Assembly: GCA_032718475.1 (NCBI GenBank)
Contig: JAUCBJ010001742.1
Coordinates: 1-28,739 of the forward strand
Direction: 5' to 3'
DNA from: Nemertoderma westbladi
Taxonomy: Eukaryota > Xenacoelomorpha > Nemertodermatida > Nemertodermatidae
DNA length: 28,739 bases
The notes beneath the pieces are model-generated. The model saw only the letters and a list, made by a program, of their open reading frames with translations. It was not told the origin of the DNA and made no database searches. Shown here piece by piece: positions 21,401 to 28,739 of the stretch (positions within the stretch are counted from its first letter, which is position 1; every line of letters begins with the position of its first letter). Position numbers and translations under genes: made by a program.

Positions 21401-21602
21401 CACAGGAGCACGACAATTGGGACGAGGTCGAGGTAGAAGCATGAGCTGGGAATCTGTCGGGGCTCAGGGAACATCATCGCCGGTTCCGGGGAGTGACGCC
21501 TCAAGGACGCCGTCAACAGAGTCTACAAGGAGTAGACTGGTGTATCTGGGGAGGGGGCAAAGGAGAGGAGCGAGCCCGAGAGACCCAGGAGCTAGCCGAT
21601 GA
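18465..21602 (+). CDS. ORF3: CCHC zinc-knuckle protein with exonuclease-like fold
   Basis: 1045 codons, unbroken, from ATG 18465 (MSNPMISIDFSRKRPPRP) to TGA 21600. Residues 1-280 are charged, with no signal peptide or membrane helix, so it is not an envelope protein despite its place after pol. Residues about 290-520 follow the order of a DEDD 3'-5' exonuclease: FYNNEGG then KCIQIRAADG (Exo I plus the IQI strand), VKVGSGVQSDL (Exo II, D393), FVDTKLLLLWA, a GMGFIAHLL helix, and YWNICAPP ... QYYLVLESN (Exo III). The first Exo I acid appears as Asn295 and the Exo III Asp as Glu503, so catalysis may be lost or changed. Residues 700-757 hold three perfect C-X2-C-X4-H-X4-C knuckles (CKLCGSTRHNQKSC, CRWCNETNHSFHTC, CGYCGVKGHCSARC), as in retroviral nucleocapsids. 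The C-terminal 100 residues are Arg/Gly/Ser-rich. RNA or single-stranded DNA binding is likely; the exonuclease relation is inferred by eye. Confidence 0.85.
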   Translation: MSNPMISIDFSRKRPPRPITLTVTTLDPYTEIKPCSTPSLIETAAAISLYRAYKDLEVRREAARDSGTKPVGLELSSPWTTFTLPHRARSLTPEHQDDIDALRQEERAAKAKQLFDARVAEYNKTADRHQEETRRMTGFVPQAVSQPRPVYHSDGNKPAILVDHPESQEANRFLPMVRMSDHWNVDCLREVLCAKFLRDVPMQITDYDTLDKIGAPGKEIKLFGWLDKYIKVWVAVATFPDDEEVDQAWLRRKGSYTRYDDHKAIERMWTPSEEIQRQWRKTEESLQDWRVMFYNNEGGSHQECLTSKCIQIRAADGVTHVFMRVRADREKLEPIITTQYRKGKDPREQILEVCRRGGMHGAERIDARMLPKKVREVFLNQDYVKVGSGVQSDLESDFNAMTDLEDRLPRPFVDTKLLLLWAQDIGIYREYPNSAKTGMGFIAHLLYNWDFKLKTQKKYEEAYGEYNTPPGAEFKSHFKRQALVYWNICAPPRASLQYYLVLESNTVTCLVADIVARVLKRHPLVFGGDQYVRSKGGIQSDVMKRFLTPFFNQSLENTSMVRRGLAIFEGIYRQNIGDLGDRPSMEYLTPEALEKWFGNQTHGFGTPFHSEADRPVREGWPETLVEVFGVELLVEKTYPKRTREEILEIEEKGEDVYFVPDRQPLTGEDDIVLDIGKEGSVKPIGDLIYERAWFPQAHRCKLCGSTRHNQKSCDAVVEAAHKVCRWCNETNHSFHTCTVFISQCGYCGVKGHCSARCQLRDDSFQNHSANLLREMLDKWESVADYHIQAQMHWLPFKAGYGFWAVDPSHVAYEPYLQSLPQYQELILTAQDLPQNTGVIVVREYFRQLNMDNKYTWNFVAICDRITKGLFSETRKVVRARGDWRMAAIQYCNEFLLTHVPVGSLTARRIEEQRTTAPTVTTVGAQGSRKEPGGEVRDKHQVKDDHYHLIIEAQRLQRKAQGASEKARVQLQKEELAEVTTGARQLGRGRGRSMSWESVGAQGTSSPVPGSDASRTPSTESTRSRLVYLGRGQRRGASPRDPGASR
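18655..18698 (+). repeat. Palindrome family copy 5 (in ORF3)
   Basis: Core CCAAACCCGTGGGTTTGG at 18667-18684, one C-to-T from perfect. Outer arms GGGACTCG (18655-18662) and CGAGTCCC (18691-18698) are perfectly complementary. The unpaired segments between arm and core are GGTA and AGCTCT. Frame reads T-K-P-V-G-L-E. Confidence 0.85.
20248..20292 (+). repeat. Palindrome family copy 6 (in ORF3)
   Basis: Core TCAAACCCACGGGTTTGG at 20261-20278. Outer arms AGTGG (20248-20252) and CCACT (20288-20292) pair, and GGGA pairs with TCCC inside them. Frame reads N-Q-T-H-G-F-G, a different reading frame from copies 3 and 5. Confidence 0.8.
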
Positions 21603-21747
21603 GACTATAGTATCACGGGGCGACAGACTCTAGATATATACATCATCGTCGCTCTGATGTATATTGTAGCATTTTTTGTAAATATCCGACTAGACTCATA
21701 TACACTAGCCGCACTGATTTGAATTTATATTATGAGAGAGGCGAAGG

Positions 21748-21795
21748 AGGTGATTGGGGAGACAAACCTGCGGGTTTGGCTTACTCCTTTCACCT
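21748..21795 (+). repeat. Palindrome family copy 7 (3' untranslated)
   Basis: Core ACAAACCTGCGGGTTTGG at 21762-21779. Outer arms AGGTGA (21748-21753) and TCACCT (21790-21795) are perfectly complementary, with further GG/CC pairing inside. It lies 146 bases after the ORF3 stop. Confidence 0.8.
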
Positions 21796-21827
21796 GCCCT
21801 AGCAAAATTTTATAAATGAAAGTAATA

Positions 21828-21960
21828 TATTTTGTAAATTTAATTTGTATGTAGTAATCATTATGTAGAACGAATGAGAAACAATATTTTGTAAATTTAA
21901 TTTGTATGAAATAATCGTTAACATTGAAAGAGATAATATTTTGTAAATTTAATTTGTATG
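21828..21960 (+). repeat. Three ~55-bp imperfect repeats near 3' end
   Basis: A 24-base AT-rich block (ATTTTGTAAATTTAATTTG then TATG) recurs at about 21828, 21884 and 21936, with related spacer text (TCATTATG) after copies 1 and 3, and a partial fourth at 21986. It lies between ORF3 and the 3' LTR. Confidence 0.8.
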
Positions 21961-22641
21961 TAATTCATTATGCAATATCTATAAGCAATATTTGTAAATA
22001 GTAGAGTTATTATAGTTATTTAGATTATTTGGAAGAGAATTTAATTTGTTTGTATACATCGCCTTATACTCTTCTACAATTGGAGGGAAACATTGTATGA
22101 TTTCCCTTGGAGCGGTGTTACGGTATATGCGCTGTATACATATATTAGTCAGTTATACTGTACATATATTAATCCATTATACAGTATAATATATTAGTCC
22201 ATTATATAGTATCATATATTAGTCCGTGATGCAGTATAATTATTTTAGATAAGGCATAATAGCGCAGTGACATTTAGATAAGGAGAATAAAACGCCCATA
22301 TATTTTGAATTCATCCATTTTGTATAGTATGTAGCCCTACCTATGTAATTTTGTAATAGGATATAAGTAGATAGTTCCAGGGTAGCAAGTTCTTGTTGGA
22401 CCCTGGATATGGGCTTGCTGTTATTAGCCTTGATGGGGCTAGCTATTGGTTTTAATTTTCTCTATAATTGCGCTAAATTAACCTTTGTGCATCATGTTAT
22501 TAGTACCGCTAAATTAAGCATCGGCAAAATTACCTTATATGGTGACGAATTGTGGGTTTTAAGAGCAATAGGTTCACAATCCGGCTCTCTTATTGGCCTA
22601 ACTGCTTCCAGGTTGGTCTAATGATAGCTCGGATTGGGGAG

Positions 22642-22687
22642 CCAATGAGAGATCGATTGCATCACCCTTCTCAAATCACCTATAAAT
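22642..22687 (+). promoter_or_regulatory. 3' LTR CCAAT and TATA boxes
   Basis: Copy of the promoter motifs of the 5' LTR: CCAAT 22642-22646 and TATAAAT 22681-22687. If active it would fire into the host DNA to the right, toward the FReD gene but on the opposite strand to it. Confidence 0.45.
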
Positions 22688-24213
22688 TGGCGTTTTGCCG
22701 GTATGTGCTGTGTTAGTTACAGTAGTGATAGCTTTCTTCTTGATTATTCAGAGTTTCGGATACATTTGTGCGTAAATTCTGTATTTCTGCTATTTTCGGA
22801 ATTATTTTCTTGCAATGATTAGCTAATTGATTCTTGCTTGTGTTTCTCAATCAATCCCAATGATTGCTGTCAATTACACTTGGAACTATGATTTCTACCT
22901 TTTAGTAAATGGTTCTATGTGATTTATTTCGACGCAATAATCCCACGGGATTTCTTAGACTGTCAGACTTTGTGATTTGCATGTGCCGTTACGGTAGCTA
23001 CCCATAGGATGGAGAGCTAAGTTACCGATAGGCGCAGGGTGCATCGGGGGGTTAGCGACGAAGGGAGCGCGGAGGATTCAAAGGCGGGCAATGCTGGCAT
23101 GAAGGTCACCGTTGCGGTTGGGCATTTGGCAGTGTAGAGCGGAGACCACTCGCTAGTACAGTAATTAGGGGCTGATGATCCAGATTTTGTCTCTATTTTG
23201 TAGTATTAGGGGGGCAGGAATTGGGTTAGTTAGGAAGCCTAGATGTACTCGGGAGAGGCCTACATGCTTTACATATCGAATTGCGAGTTGCGGTCGTTGC
23301 GAATAGCAAACGGCACTGTATTGTGAACTATTGATTGTTACGCTGATTGGTGTGTTACTAAAGTGTGCCTAATAAATCACGAATGCTTAGATAGGCACTC
23401 TTTTCCCTTTGATTGATTTCTATTTCTTAGTTACGAAATTAATTATTGCTTAGGTTGAAAATAATACAGTATCTTAGGCTGTTACTAGTGTGACCCGGTG
23501 TGTAATAAATTAGAATTGCGCATTCTAGAATACTTAGTAATTAGTACGCTGTTACATATTTTTGACTGTAATTAATTAGTAAAATTAAGAATTTGTACGC
23601 AGCATAGCGGAGAGTAGTTAAGGTAATAATTTAAAGTACCGTAAACTATTCTCGCTGGGCGGTTATTTGAATTAGCGGGCAATAAGTTAGATCGCAGTAT
23701 ACAGTACGCAAAACGCATTAGTAATTTGCTGGCCTAAAGCCAGCCGTAGGCAAGTTTAATCCCACAATAGGTATTACCCCTAAATAAAACTGTACCATTT
23801 TTGATTATTTAAATATTCTCACATTCACACATTCCGTTAGGGAACCCCATTATTAGACGCGATTGTTTGCGATTAGATTAGATTAGAAAAGACGTAATTA
23901 TTAGCGCGTTTTAACAGTAAGATTAGGCCATAAGAATACACTCTGAGTGTAAGGCCTCTCACACTCGTCTTAAGTCAGCTTAGGGAGTCGATTCGGGTTT
24001 GTTGTTTTGGTTATTCCCGCTTGGCTCATATATTCGAACAGTTAGCTCTCTATTGAGTAATTGATAGAGAAAGGAACGAGAATTTAGCAGGAGCCGTAGA
24101 AAATTAGGAAATATATTAACGGACGGCAGATTAGCGCCATCCAACGGTAAGTAGTGGGTTTTTGTACTCCGCAGCCCTACATTAGTAATTATACGCTCCT
24201 GATTGCCCTGTTT

Positions 24214-24219
24214 AATAAA
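24214..24219 (+). promoter_or_regulatory. Candidate poly(A) signal of the retroelement
   Basis: AATAAA 52 bases before the 3' LTR end. Other AATAAA motifs occur earlier in the LTR, so the true R/U5 border cannot be set from sequence. Confidence 0.3.
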
Positions 24220-24270
24220 TAGAGCAGTTTTGTGTTTTTATTGGTTAGGCCGGGTAGTTTGTTCGAAACA

Positions 24271-24858
24271 CGGCCCCCCCTGGTCTAACAGCAAGTTAAG
24301 TAAATAAAGTTAAGTTATTGCAACTATAATTTATTAATATATTGTAAATATTGACCAAACATAAACCAATAACCCATAACCATCACACATATAAACTGGT
24401 AACATATAGCAGAATAGCCAAGATTCAGTCTCTTCTAAAACTTATTGGGAATTCAAACTGCAAAATAAATAATAAAAACGTTAAAGTAAATAATTTTATA
24501 GTAAATAAAAAGATATTTATTCAGGAACTCAAGTTCCTGGTATTATTAATCAGGAACTTTTCACCTACATGTAATATATCGTATTTTTATTTATTTACCA
24601 TAGAAATGTTATACGAAATACTTATAGCAACCATATAGCAGAATATTTCATGAGATGGTGATGGAGGTCATTAAGGAATCTAGTGAAATAAAATTAAATG
24701 TTTCATATTAAATTTTTTACACATTGCGTTTCCTACCCGCGGTAAGTAGTTATTACTCAGTAGAATAAAAATTAATTTTATAATTAAATGTAAAAGTTAG
24801 TTTCCAACGCTACTCTATTGGAATTATTTAGTAATTTTATATAAAACTTACAGTTTTA
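24271..24858 (+). other. AT-rich flank between LTR and FReD gene
   Basis: No gene recognised. An open frame of 95 codons at 24351-24638 starts without ATG and is low-complexity. A short palindrome CAGGAACT-CA-AGTTCCTG lies at 24522-24539, with a third CAGGAACT at 24551. Confidence 0.4.
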
Positions 24859-25593
24859 CTAAATCCAAATCTTCATTTCAACTCGAGAAGCCGGATTCCC
24901 ATCCAGTAAAATGATCCCAATAAGGTCCTTTCCGATACCCCCGCACCATATTCTCCGTTCAAGCTACTGTACCCGCAGTCTGTGACTGTACCACCACGAC
25001 CCAGTATGTTCTACGGCGCAGTTGGTGGAGCTCCCTGTCATTATCGCGGTCCTTGGTAGAGAATGGTGCACCGTTGGAATAATCCAATGCGTCACCAGCA
25101 GTACCACGGTAACCGGATACATGTAGGCGATAATTAGTTGCAGCTGATCCGATAGAGAAGTTGTTGTATTCCGCGTATTTGTGTTCGTTGGTGTAATTCT
25201 TTTTATCATTTGTTCTCAATCATTGGGATCTACCCACCCCTCTCCAGTGAACCACAAATCGACTCTCAACTTCACCCCGCCTTCACTCAGCTTGTGGATC
25301 TTCTCCAACCCCAACCAAAAATTGATAATCGGGTTGCCAAATCCATTAACGTATTCGTTCCAGGTGCGGTAAAAGTCAACAGATCCATCAACTCTTTGTT
25401 GAATCTTTATCCCCTGAACCCATATCAGATGGCCGTATATATTGTTTAACGCGTTTTGGATGGTTACCAGATCTTGGTCATGGTCATTATCCTAAAACAA
25501 TAATTATTGCGTAACTTGAGATTATTTATCTATTAATTCGAAAATATTTTTGTTTTCATCACCATTAGATAAAAATACGAAGCAATTTAGCAG

Positions 25594-27160
25594 AGGTAGG
25601 CTTACTCACACATTTATTTAACAAGGCTGGTAGGCTTACTCACATATTTATTTAACAAAGGCTGGTAGGCTTACTCACATATTTATTTAACAAGGCTGGT
25701 AGGCTTACTCACACATTTATTTAACAAAGGCTGGTAGGCTTACTCACACATTTATTTAACAAGGCTGGTAGGCTTACTCACATATTTATTTAACAAAGGC
25801 TGGTAGGCTTACTCACACATTTATTTAACAAGGTTGGTAGGCTTACTCACATATTTATTTAACAAAGGCTGGTAGGCTTACTCACACATTTATTTAACAA
25901 GGTTGGTAGGCTTACTCACACATTTATTTAACAAAGGCTGGTAGGCTTACTCACACATTTATTTAACAAGGTTGGCTCAGGCTTACTCACACATTTATTT
26001 AACAAGGCTGGTAGGCTTACTCACATATTTATTTAACAAAGGCTGGTAGGCTTACTCACATATTTATTTAACAAAGGCTGGTAGGCTTACTCACACATTT
26101 ATTTAACAAAGGCTGGTAGGCTTACTCACACATTTATTTAACAAGGTTGGTAGGCTTACTCACACATTTATTTAACAAAGGCTGGTAGGCTTACTCACAT
26201 ATTTATTTAACAAAGGCTGGTAGGCTTACTCACACATTTATTTAACAAAGGCTGGTAGGCTTACTCACACATTTATTTAACAAAGGCTGGTAGGCTTACT
26301 CACACATTTATTTAACAAGGCTGGTAGGCTTACTCACACATTTATTTAACAAAGGCTGGTAGGCTTACTCACACATTTATTTAACAAAGGTCTGGTAGGC
26401 TTACTCACACATTTATTTAACAAAGGCTGGTAGGCTTACTCACACATTTATTTAACAAGGTTGGTAGGCTTACTCACACATTTATTTAACAAAGGCTGGT
26501 AGGCTTACTCACACATTTATTTAACAAAGGCTGGTAGGCTTACTCACACATTCATTTAACAAAGGCTGGTAGGCTTACTCACACATTTATTTAACAAGGT
26601 TGGTAGGCTTACTCACACATTTATTTAACAAAGGCTGGTAGGCTTACTCACATATTTATTTAACAAAGGCTGGTAGGCTTACTCACACATTTATTTAACA
26701 AAGGCTGGTAGGCTTACTCACACATTTATTTAACAAAGGCTGGTAGGCTTACTCACACATTTATTTAACAAGGCTGGTAGGCTTACTCACACATTTATTT
26801 AACAAAGGCTGGTAGGCTTACTCACACATTTATTTAACAAAGGCTGGTAGGCTTACTCACACATTTATTTAACAAAGGCTGGTAGGCTTACTCACACATT
26901 TATTTAACAAAGGCTGGTAGGCTTACTCACACATTTATTTAACAAAGGCTGGTAGGCTTACTCACACATTTATTTAACAAAGGCTGGTAGGCTTACTCAC
27001 ACATTTATTTAACAAAGGCTGGTAGGCTTACTCACACATTTATTTAACAAAGGCTGGTAGGCTTACTCACACATTTATTTAACAAAGGCTGGTAGGCTTA
27101 CTCACACATTTATTTAACAAGGTTGGTAGGCTTACTCCCACATTTATTTAACAAAGGCTT
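25594..27160. repeat. 34/35-bp minisatellite, about 46 copies
   Basis: Unit: GGCTGGTAGGCTTACTCACA followed by CATTTATTTAACAA(A). Three variable sites recur: CACAC or CACAT, AACAAGG or AACAAAGG (this sets 34 or 35 bp), and GGCTGG or GGTTGG. The left part mixes variants; the right part (about 26790-27110) is nearly uniform 35-mers. One unit near 25975 has an extra CTCA. It fills three quarters of the FReD intron. Confidence 0.97.
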
Positions 27161-27285
27161 TGGTGGAGCAAGTGGGGGTCTTTTTACGGTAGGTACAGAA
27201 GGTCTACATGCACATTTATCTTTGGTGGAATAAGTTGAATGGCTTCGGCGGAGGAAACTAAATTATTTCGAAAAAGTGACTTTTA

Positions 27286-27303
27286 TATTATTATTATTAT
27301 TAT
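27286..27303. repeat. ATT microsatellite
   Basis: About six ATT units in the FReD intron, 125 bases beyond the minisatellite. No other feature is visible between 27161 and 27564. Confidence 0.8.
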
Positions 27304-27847
27304 CGTGTAATTTGATGAACTCTGTAGTTTGAACAGTGTAACTTTATAGATAGGATAAGGATGTCGGAGAGGATTTGAGACACAGAGAGGTTACAGAAGT
27401 CAAATGTGCAACCAGCCAAACGGAATCTTGATTTGCACCAATCGTACTTACAGTAGAACGCGATTAGCAGATTTAAACTTTAACAGCAAAAGTTAGTTGT
27501 AAGTGTAGTTAGAACTTCAGTGGCTCTACAAACACATTGATTCTACATTAAATAACAAACTTACATTGTCTCTTTCAACCAATTCGGTTAAGTTCCCATG
27601 GCTCTCTCCCAGACACTCCACAGCTAAAAGAGCTGCAAGAGTTAAAAGTAGAAGAGATTCCTTGAACATTTTAGGTAACTGAATGCGAAATTGAAATTGA
27701 ATACAAACTAAAATACAATATTCTGCGAATGAATATAACGACACTAACACGCCATACTTAAACAATATAAAACGCAACCTAATAAACATTAAATACCAGC
27801 TGCTGCTTAGTGGAAGCAAAGTAGCGCAATGTTAGTAAATGGGGCAG

Positions 27848-27853
27848 TTTATA
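27848..27853 (-). promoter_or_regulatory. Possible TATA box for the FReD gene
   Basis: TATAAA on the minus strand about 180 bases before the FReD ATG. AT-rich surroundings make chance matches common, so support is weak. Confidence 0.25.
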
Positions 27854-28739
27854 TGAATAAATAATTGGTGTGTTTTATGAAATAAAGTAAGGGACTGATA
27901 GACCAATACAAACTCTCCTACTAAAAGGTGCCTTGGATACCAGCCGTTACATTTACCGATATTGGTTTTGGTGACACTAGCAAAGCCAAAGAGCAACTAA
28001 TTTATATGAAGAAATACTGTAGCTAGAATTCCTACTTGATGATAGAGGTTGTTTTTTAACCGCCGTCAAGGCGGAAATTGGCTTTAGCCCTCACTAACTA
28101 CTATATACACCTCCTCACCCAATACAAAAATCAGGGAATAATGTTGAGAAAGGGGTATATTTGGTCGAGATAGGGTATAAGGGGGAAGCCGACTATCCCA
28201 GTAGGTGGATAGACCCCCATTACACTTTCTAAATTTTCGTTTCGAGCGAGTCCGACCGACGGATTTCGAGTTGGGCCCAATGGAACGTTTTAAAAATTTG
28301 AATTTCCGCCAAACGCTACAGCCAAACTGCTAGTTAGTTAACGATATACACAATTTTTGTCAATTTGCCCAAAAGGGTCATTTATATGACCTTTGATCAT
28401 GATCTATATGATCTTTGGCCTAAAGCATGGAGTATTTTTATATTATATAGTAATTCATACTATACGCAAAGTCTAAGATGACATTTCTGGAAACACTTTA
28501 AAATTTATATTTGAAATTTTAACTACTGTATTTGTTCACCCAGCCATGCAATAATGGCTGGGTGAACCACCAAAATATTAATCTTTAAAATTCGCAAAGC
28601 CCTTGATACCTTGTATGTCCGCAATATAATAGCACTCATGGCCTCCCATAATTATACAGTGTAATAAATAAGTATATAACAATAAGATTATGATGGCAAT
28701 ATTAAATCTGAGAATGTTAGCCGTTATTACATAACATAT
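27854..28739. other. Right flank, no gene recognised
   Basis: No coding frame of note on either strand. Small inverted repeats occur: CCGCC-GTCAA-GGCGG near 28061, GGTCA-TTTA-TATGACC-like near 28377, and the long hairpin at 28534-28567. Confidence 0.4.
28534..28567. repeat. Perfect 14-bp inverted repeat, 6-base loop
   Basis: GTTCACCCAGCCAT (28534-28547) and ATGGCTGGGTGAAC (28554-28567) are exactly complementary around GCAATA. The GC-rich stem is an island in AT-rich DNA. No element ends or adjacent tract suggest a terminator, tRNA or MITE. Confidence 0.85.

Larger units (their letters stand above)
2545..24270 (+). mobile_element. Giant BEL/Pao LTR retrotransposon, nested LINE inside
   Basis: Long terminal repeats at 2545-7643 (interrupted) and 22116-24270 start TGTTACGG and end CGAAACA. 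The bases flanking them are TGGCC (2540-2544) and CGGCC (24271-24275), a 5-bp target duplication with one mismatch; about 5 bp is usual for BEL/Pao. Order inside is leader, gag with a DUF1759-like part and zinc knuckles, DTAS-type aspartic protease, RT, RNase H, integrase with a DUF5641-like tail, then two extra ORFs. Length is 21.7 kb, about 18.8 kb without the LINE, far above the usual 6-10 kb. LTR divergence counted by eye is about 22 substitutions and 6-7 indels in 2.15 kb, so insertion is fairly recent. No TGG-type tRNA primer site follows the 5' LTR, and no clear polypurine tract precedes the 3' LTR. Confidence 0.93.
22116..24270 (+). repeat. 3' LTR, intact, 2155 bp
   Basis: Begins TGTTACGGTATATGCG and ends TTGTTCGAAACA. 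It matches the split 5' LTR with about 1% substitutions. It carries the same 25-bp repeats, CCAAT at 22642-22646 and TATAAAT at 22681-22687. A 70-codon open frame at 22409-22621 is upstream of the TATA box and is broken in the other LTR, so it is not counted as a gene. GGTAAGTAG, a good splice-donor match, occurs near the 3' end of both LTRs (24147 and 4577). Confidence 0.95.
24859..27669 (-). pseudogene. Secreted fibrinogen-related (FReD) lectin-like gene, two exons, broken
   Basis: Minus strand. Exon 1 (27669-27565) codes a signal peptide, MFKESLLLLTLAALLAVECL, then 15 residues, ending at donor AAT|GTAAGT. The intron (27564-25492) ends TTGTTTTAG and exon 2 (25491-24859) joins in phase. Exon 2 is a fibrinogen C-terminal domain: RVDGSVDFYRTWNEYVNGFG, NFWLGLEKIHKL, YAEYNNFSIG, FSTKDRDND, TNCAVEHTGSWWYSH, SSLNGEYGAG and a final VEMKIWI before TAG. 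Such domains bind sugars or acetyl groups in innate immunity and similar recognition roles. Exon 2 has a TGA where Trp is expected plus a frameshift near 25215, then single-base shifts near 25040, 24985 and 24910. The first third of a standard FReD is also short. So it is a pseudogene, or a gene with uncorrected assembly indels. Confidence 0.8.

Noticed and set aside
18465-21602. ORF3 as a retroviral envelope
   Set aside because: No signal peptide, no hydrophobic fusion or membrane segment, and three nucleocapsid-type zinc knuckles.
22409-22621. 70-codon open frame starting with a hydrophobic, signal-like stretch in the 3' LTR
   Set aside because: It lies upstream of the TATA box and the same place in the 5' LTR has a 1-base deletion that breaks it, so it is a chance frame.
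24351-24638. 95-codon open frame right of the 3' LTR
   Set aside because: No ATG start, low-complexity Asn/Lys/Ile-rich text and no motif; expected by chance in AT-rich DNA.
25594-27160. CRISPR-like array of regular repeats
   Set aside because: Units are contiguous without unique spacers, and the window is eukaryotic; it is a minisatellite.

Overview
The window is eukaryotic, from an invertebrate animal. Gaps between genes are AT-rich, splice sites are of the GTAAGT/TTTTAG type, and the transposons are a BEL/Pao LTR retrotransposon and a non-LTR (LINE) element. A secreted fibrinogen-related (FReD) gene lies at the right edge. I cannot name the species.

Layout. 1-2544 is host DNA: a 14-bp minisatellite (213-297), an AT-rich stretch without genes, and a damaged GC-richer coding region (1581-2298) of unrecognised product, followed by a poly(A) signal. 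2545-24270 is one large BEL/Pao retrotransposon. Its LTRs begin TG and end CA, are about 2.15 kb each, and differ by roughly 1% by eye. They are flanked by a 5-bp target duplication (TGGCC / CGGCC) with one mismatch. The 5' LTR is split by a 2.94-kb LINE fragment (4593-7533) with endonuclease and reverse-transcriptase remnants; the 3' LTR is unbroken there, so the LINE came later. The inside of the BEL element holds a 1.2-kb leader with repeated small hairpins, a gag-pol region (8884-17180) with at least eleven frameshifts and in-frame stops, a non-coding spacer, a short ORF with an amber codon (18015-18395), and a fully open 1045-codon ORF (18465-21602) in the position where some retroelements carry env. 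24271-28739 is host DNA again. It holds a two-exon FReD gene on the minus strand (24859-27669) whose second exon has several 1-base breaks and whose intron is mostly a ~46-copy, 34/35-bp minisatellite.

Most unusual points. (1) The third ORF is not an envelope. It has three retroviral-type CCHC zinc knuckles (residues 700-757) after a region (about 290-520) that reads like a DEDD 3'-5' exonuclease fold with altered catalytic residues, and it is unbroken while gag-pol is ruined. (2) Seven dispersed copies of an 18-bp palindrome (ideal form CCAAACCCGCGGGTTTGG) occur only in the internal part of the element. They fall in different reading frames and in non-coding DNA, and six of the seven are bracketed by outer inverted arms that pair within a site but differ between sites. 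Most differences in the core are CpG-type transitions, and one copy has a compensatory pair change.

Gag would package the RNA, and the pol region (protease, RT, RNase H, integrase) would copy and insert it. This copy cannot do so itself; at most it could use enzymes from intact relatives. The role of the third ORF is unknown.
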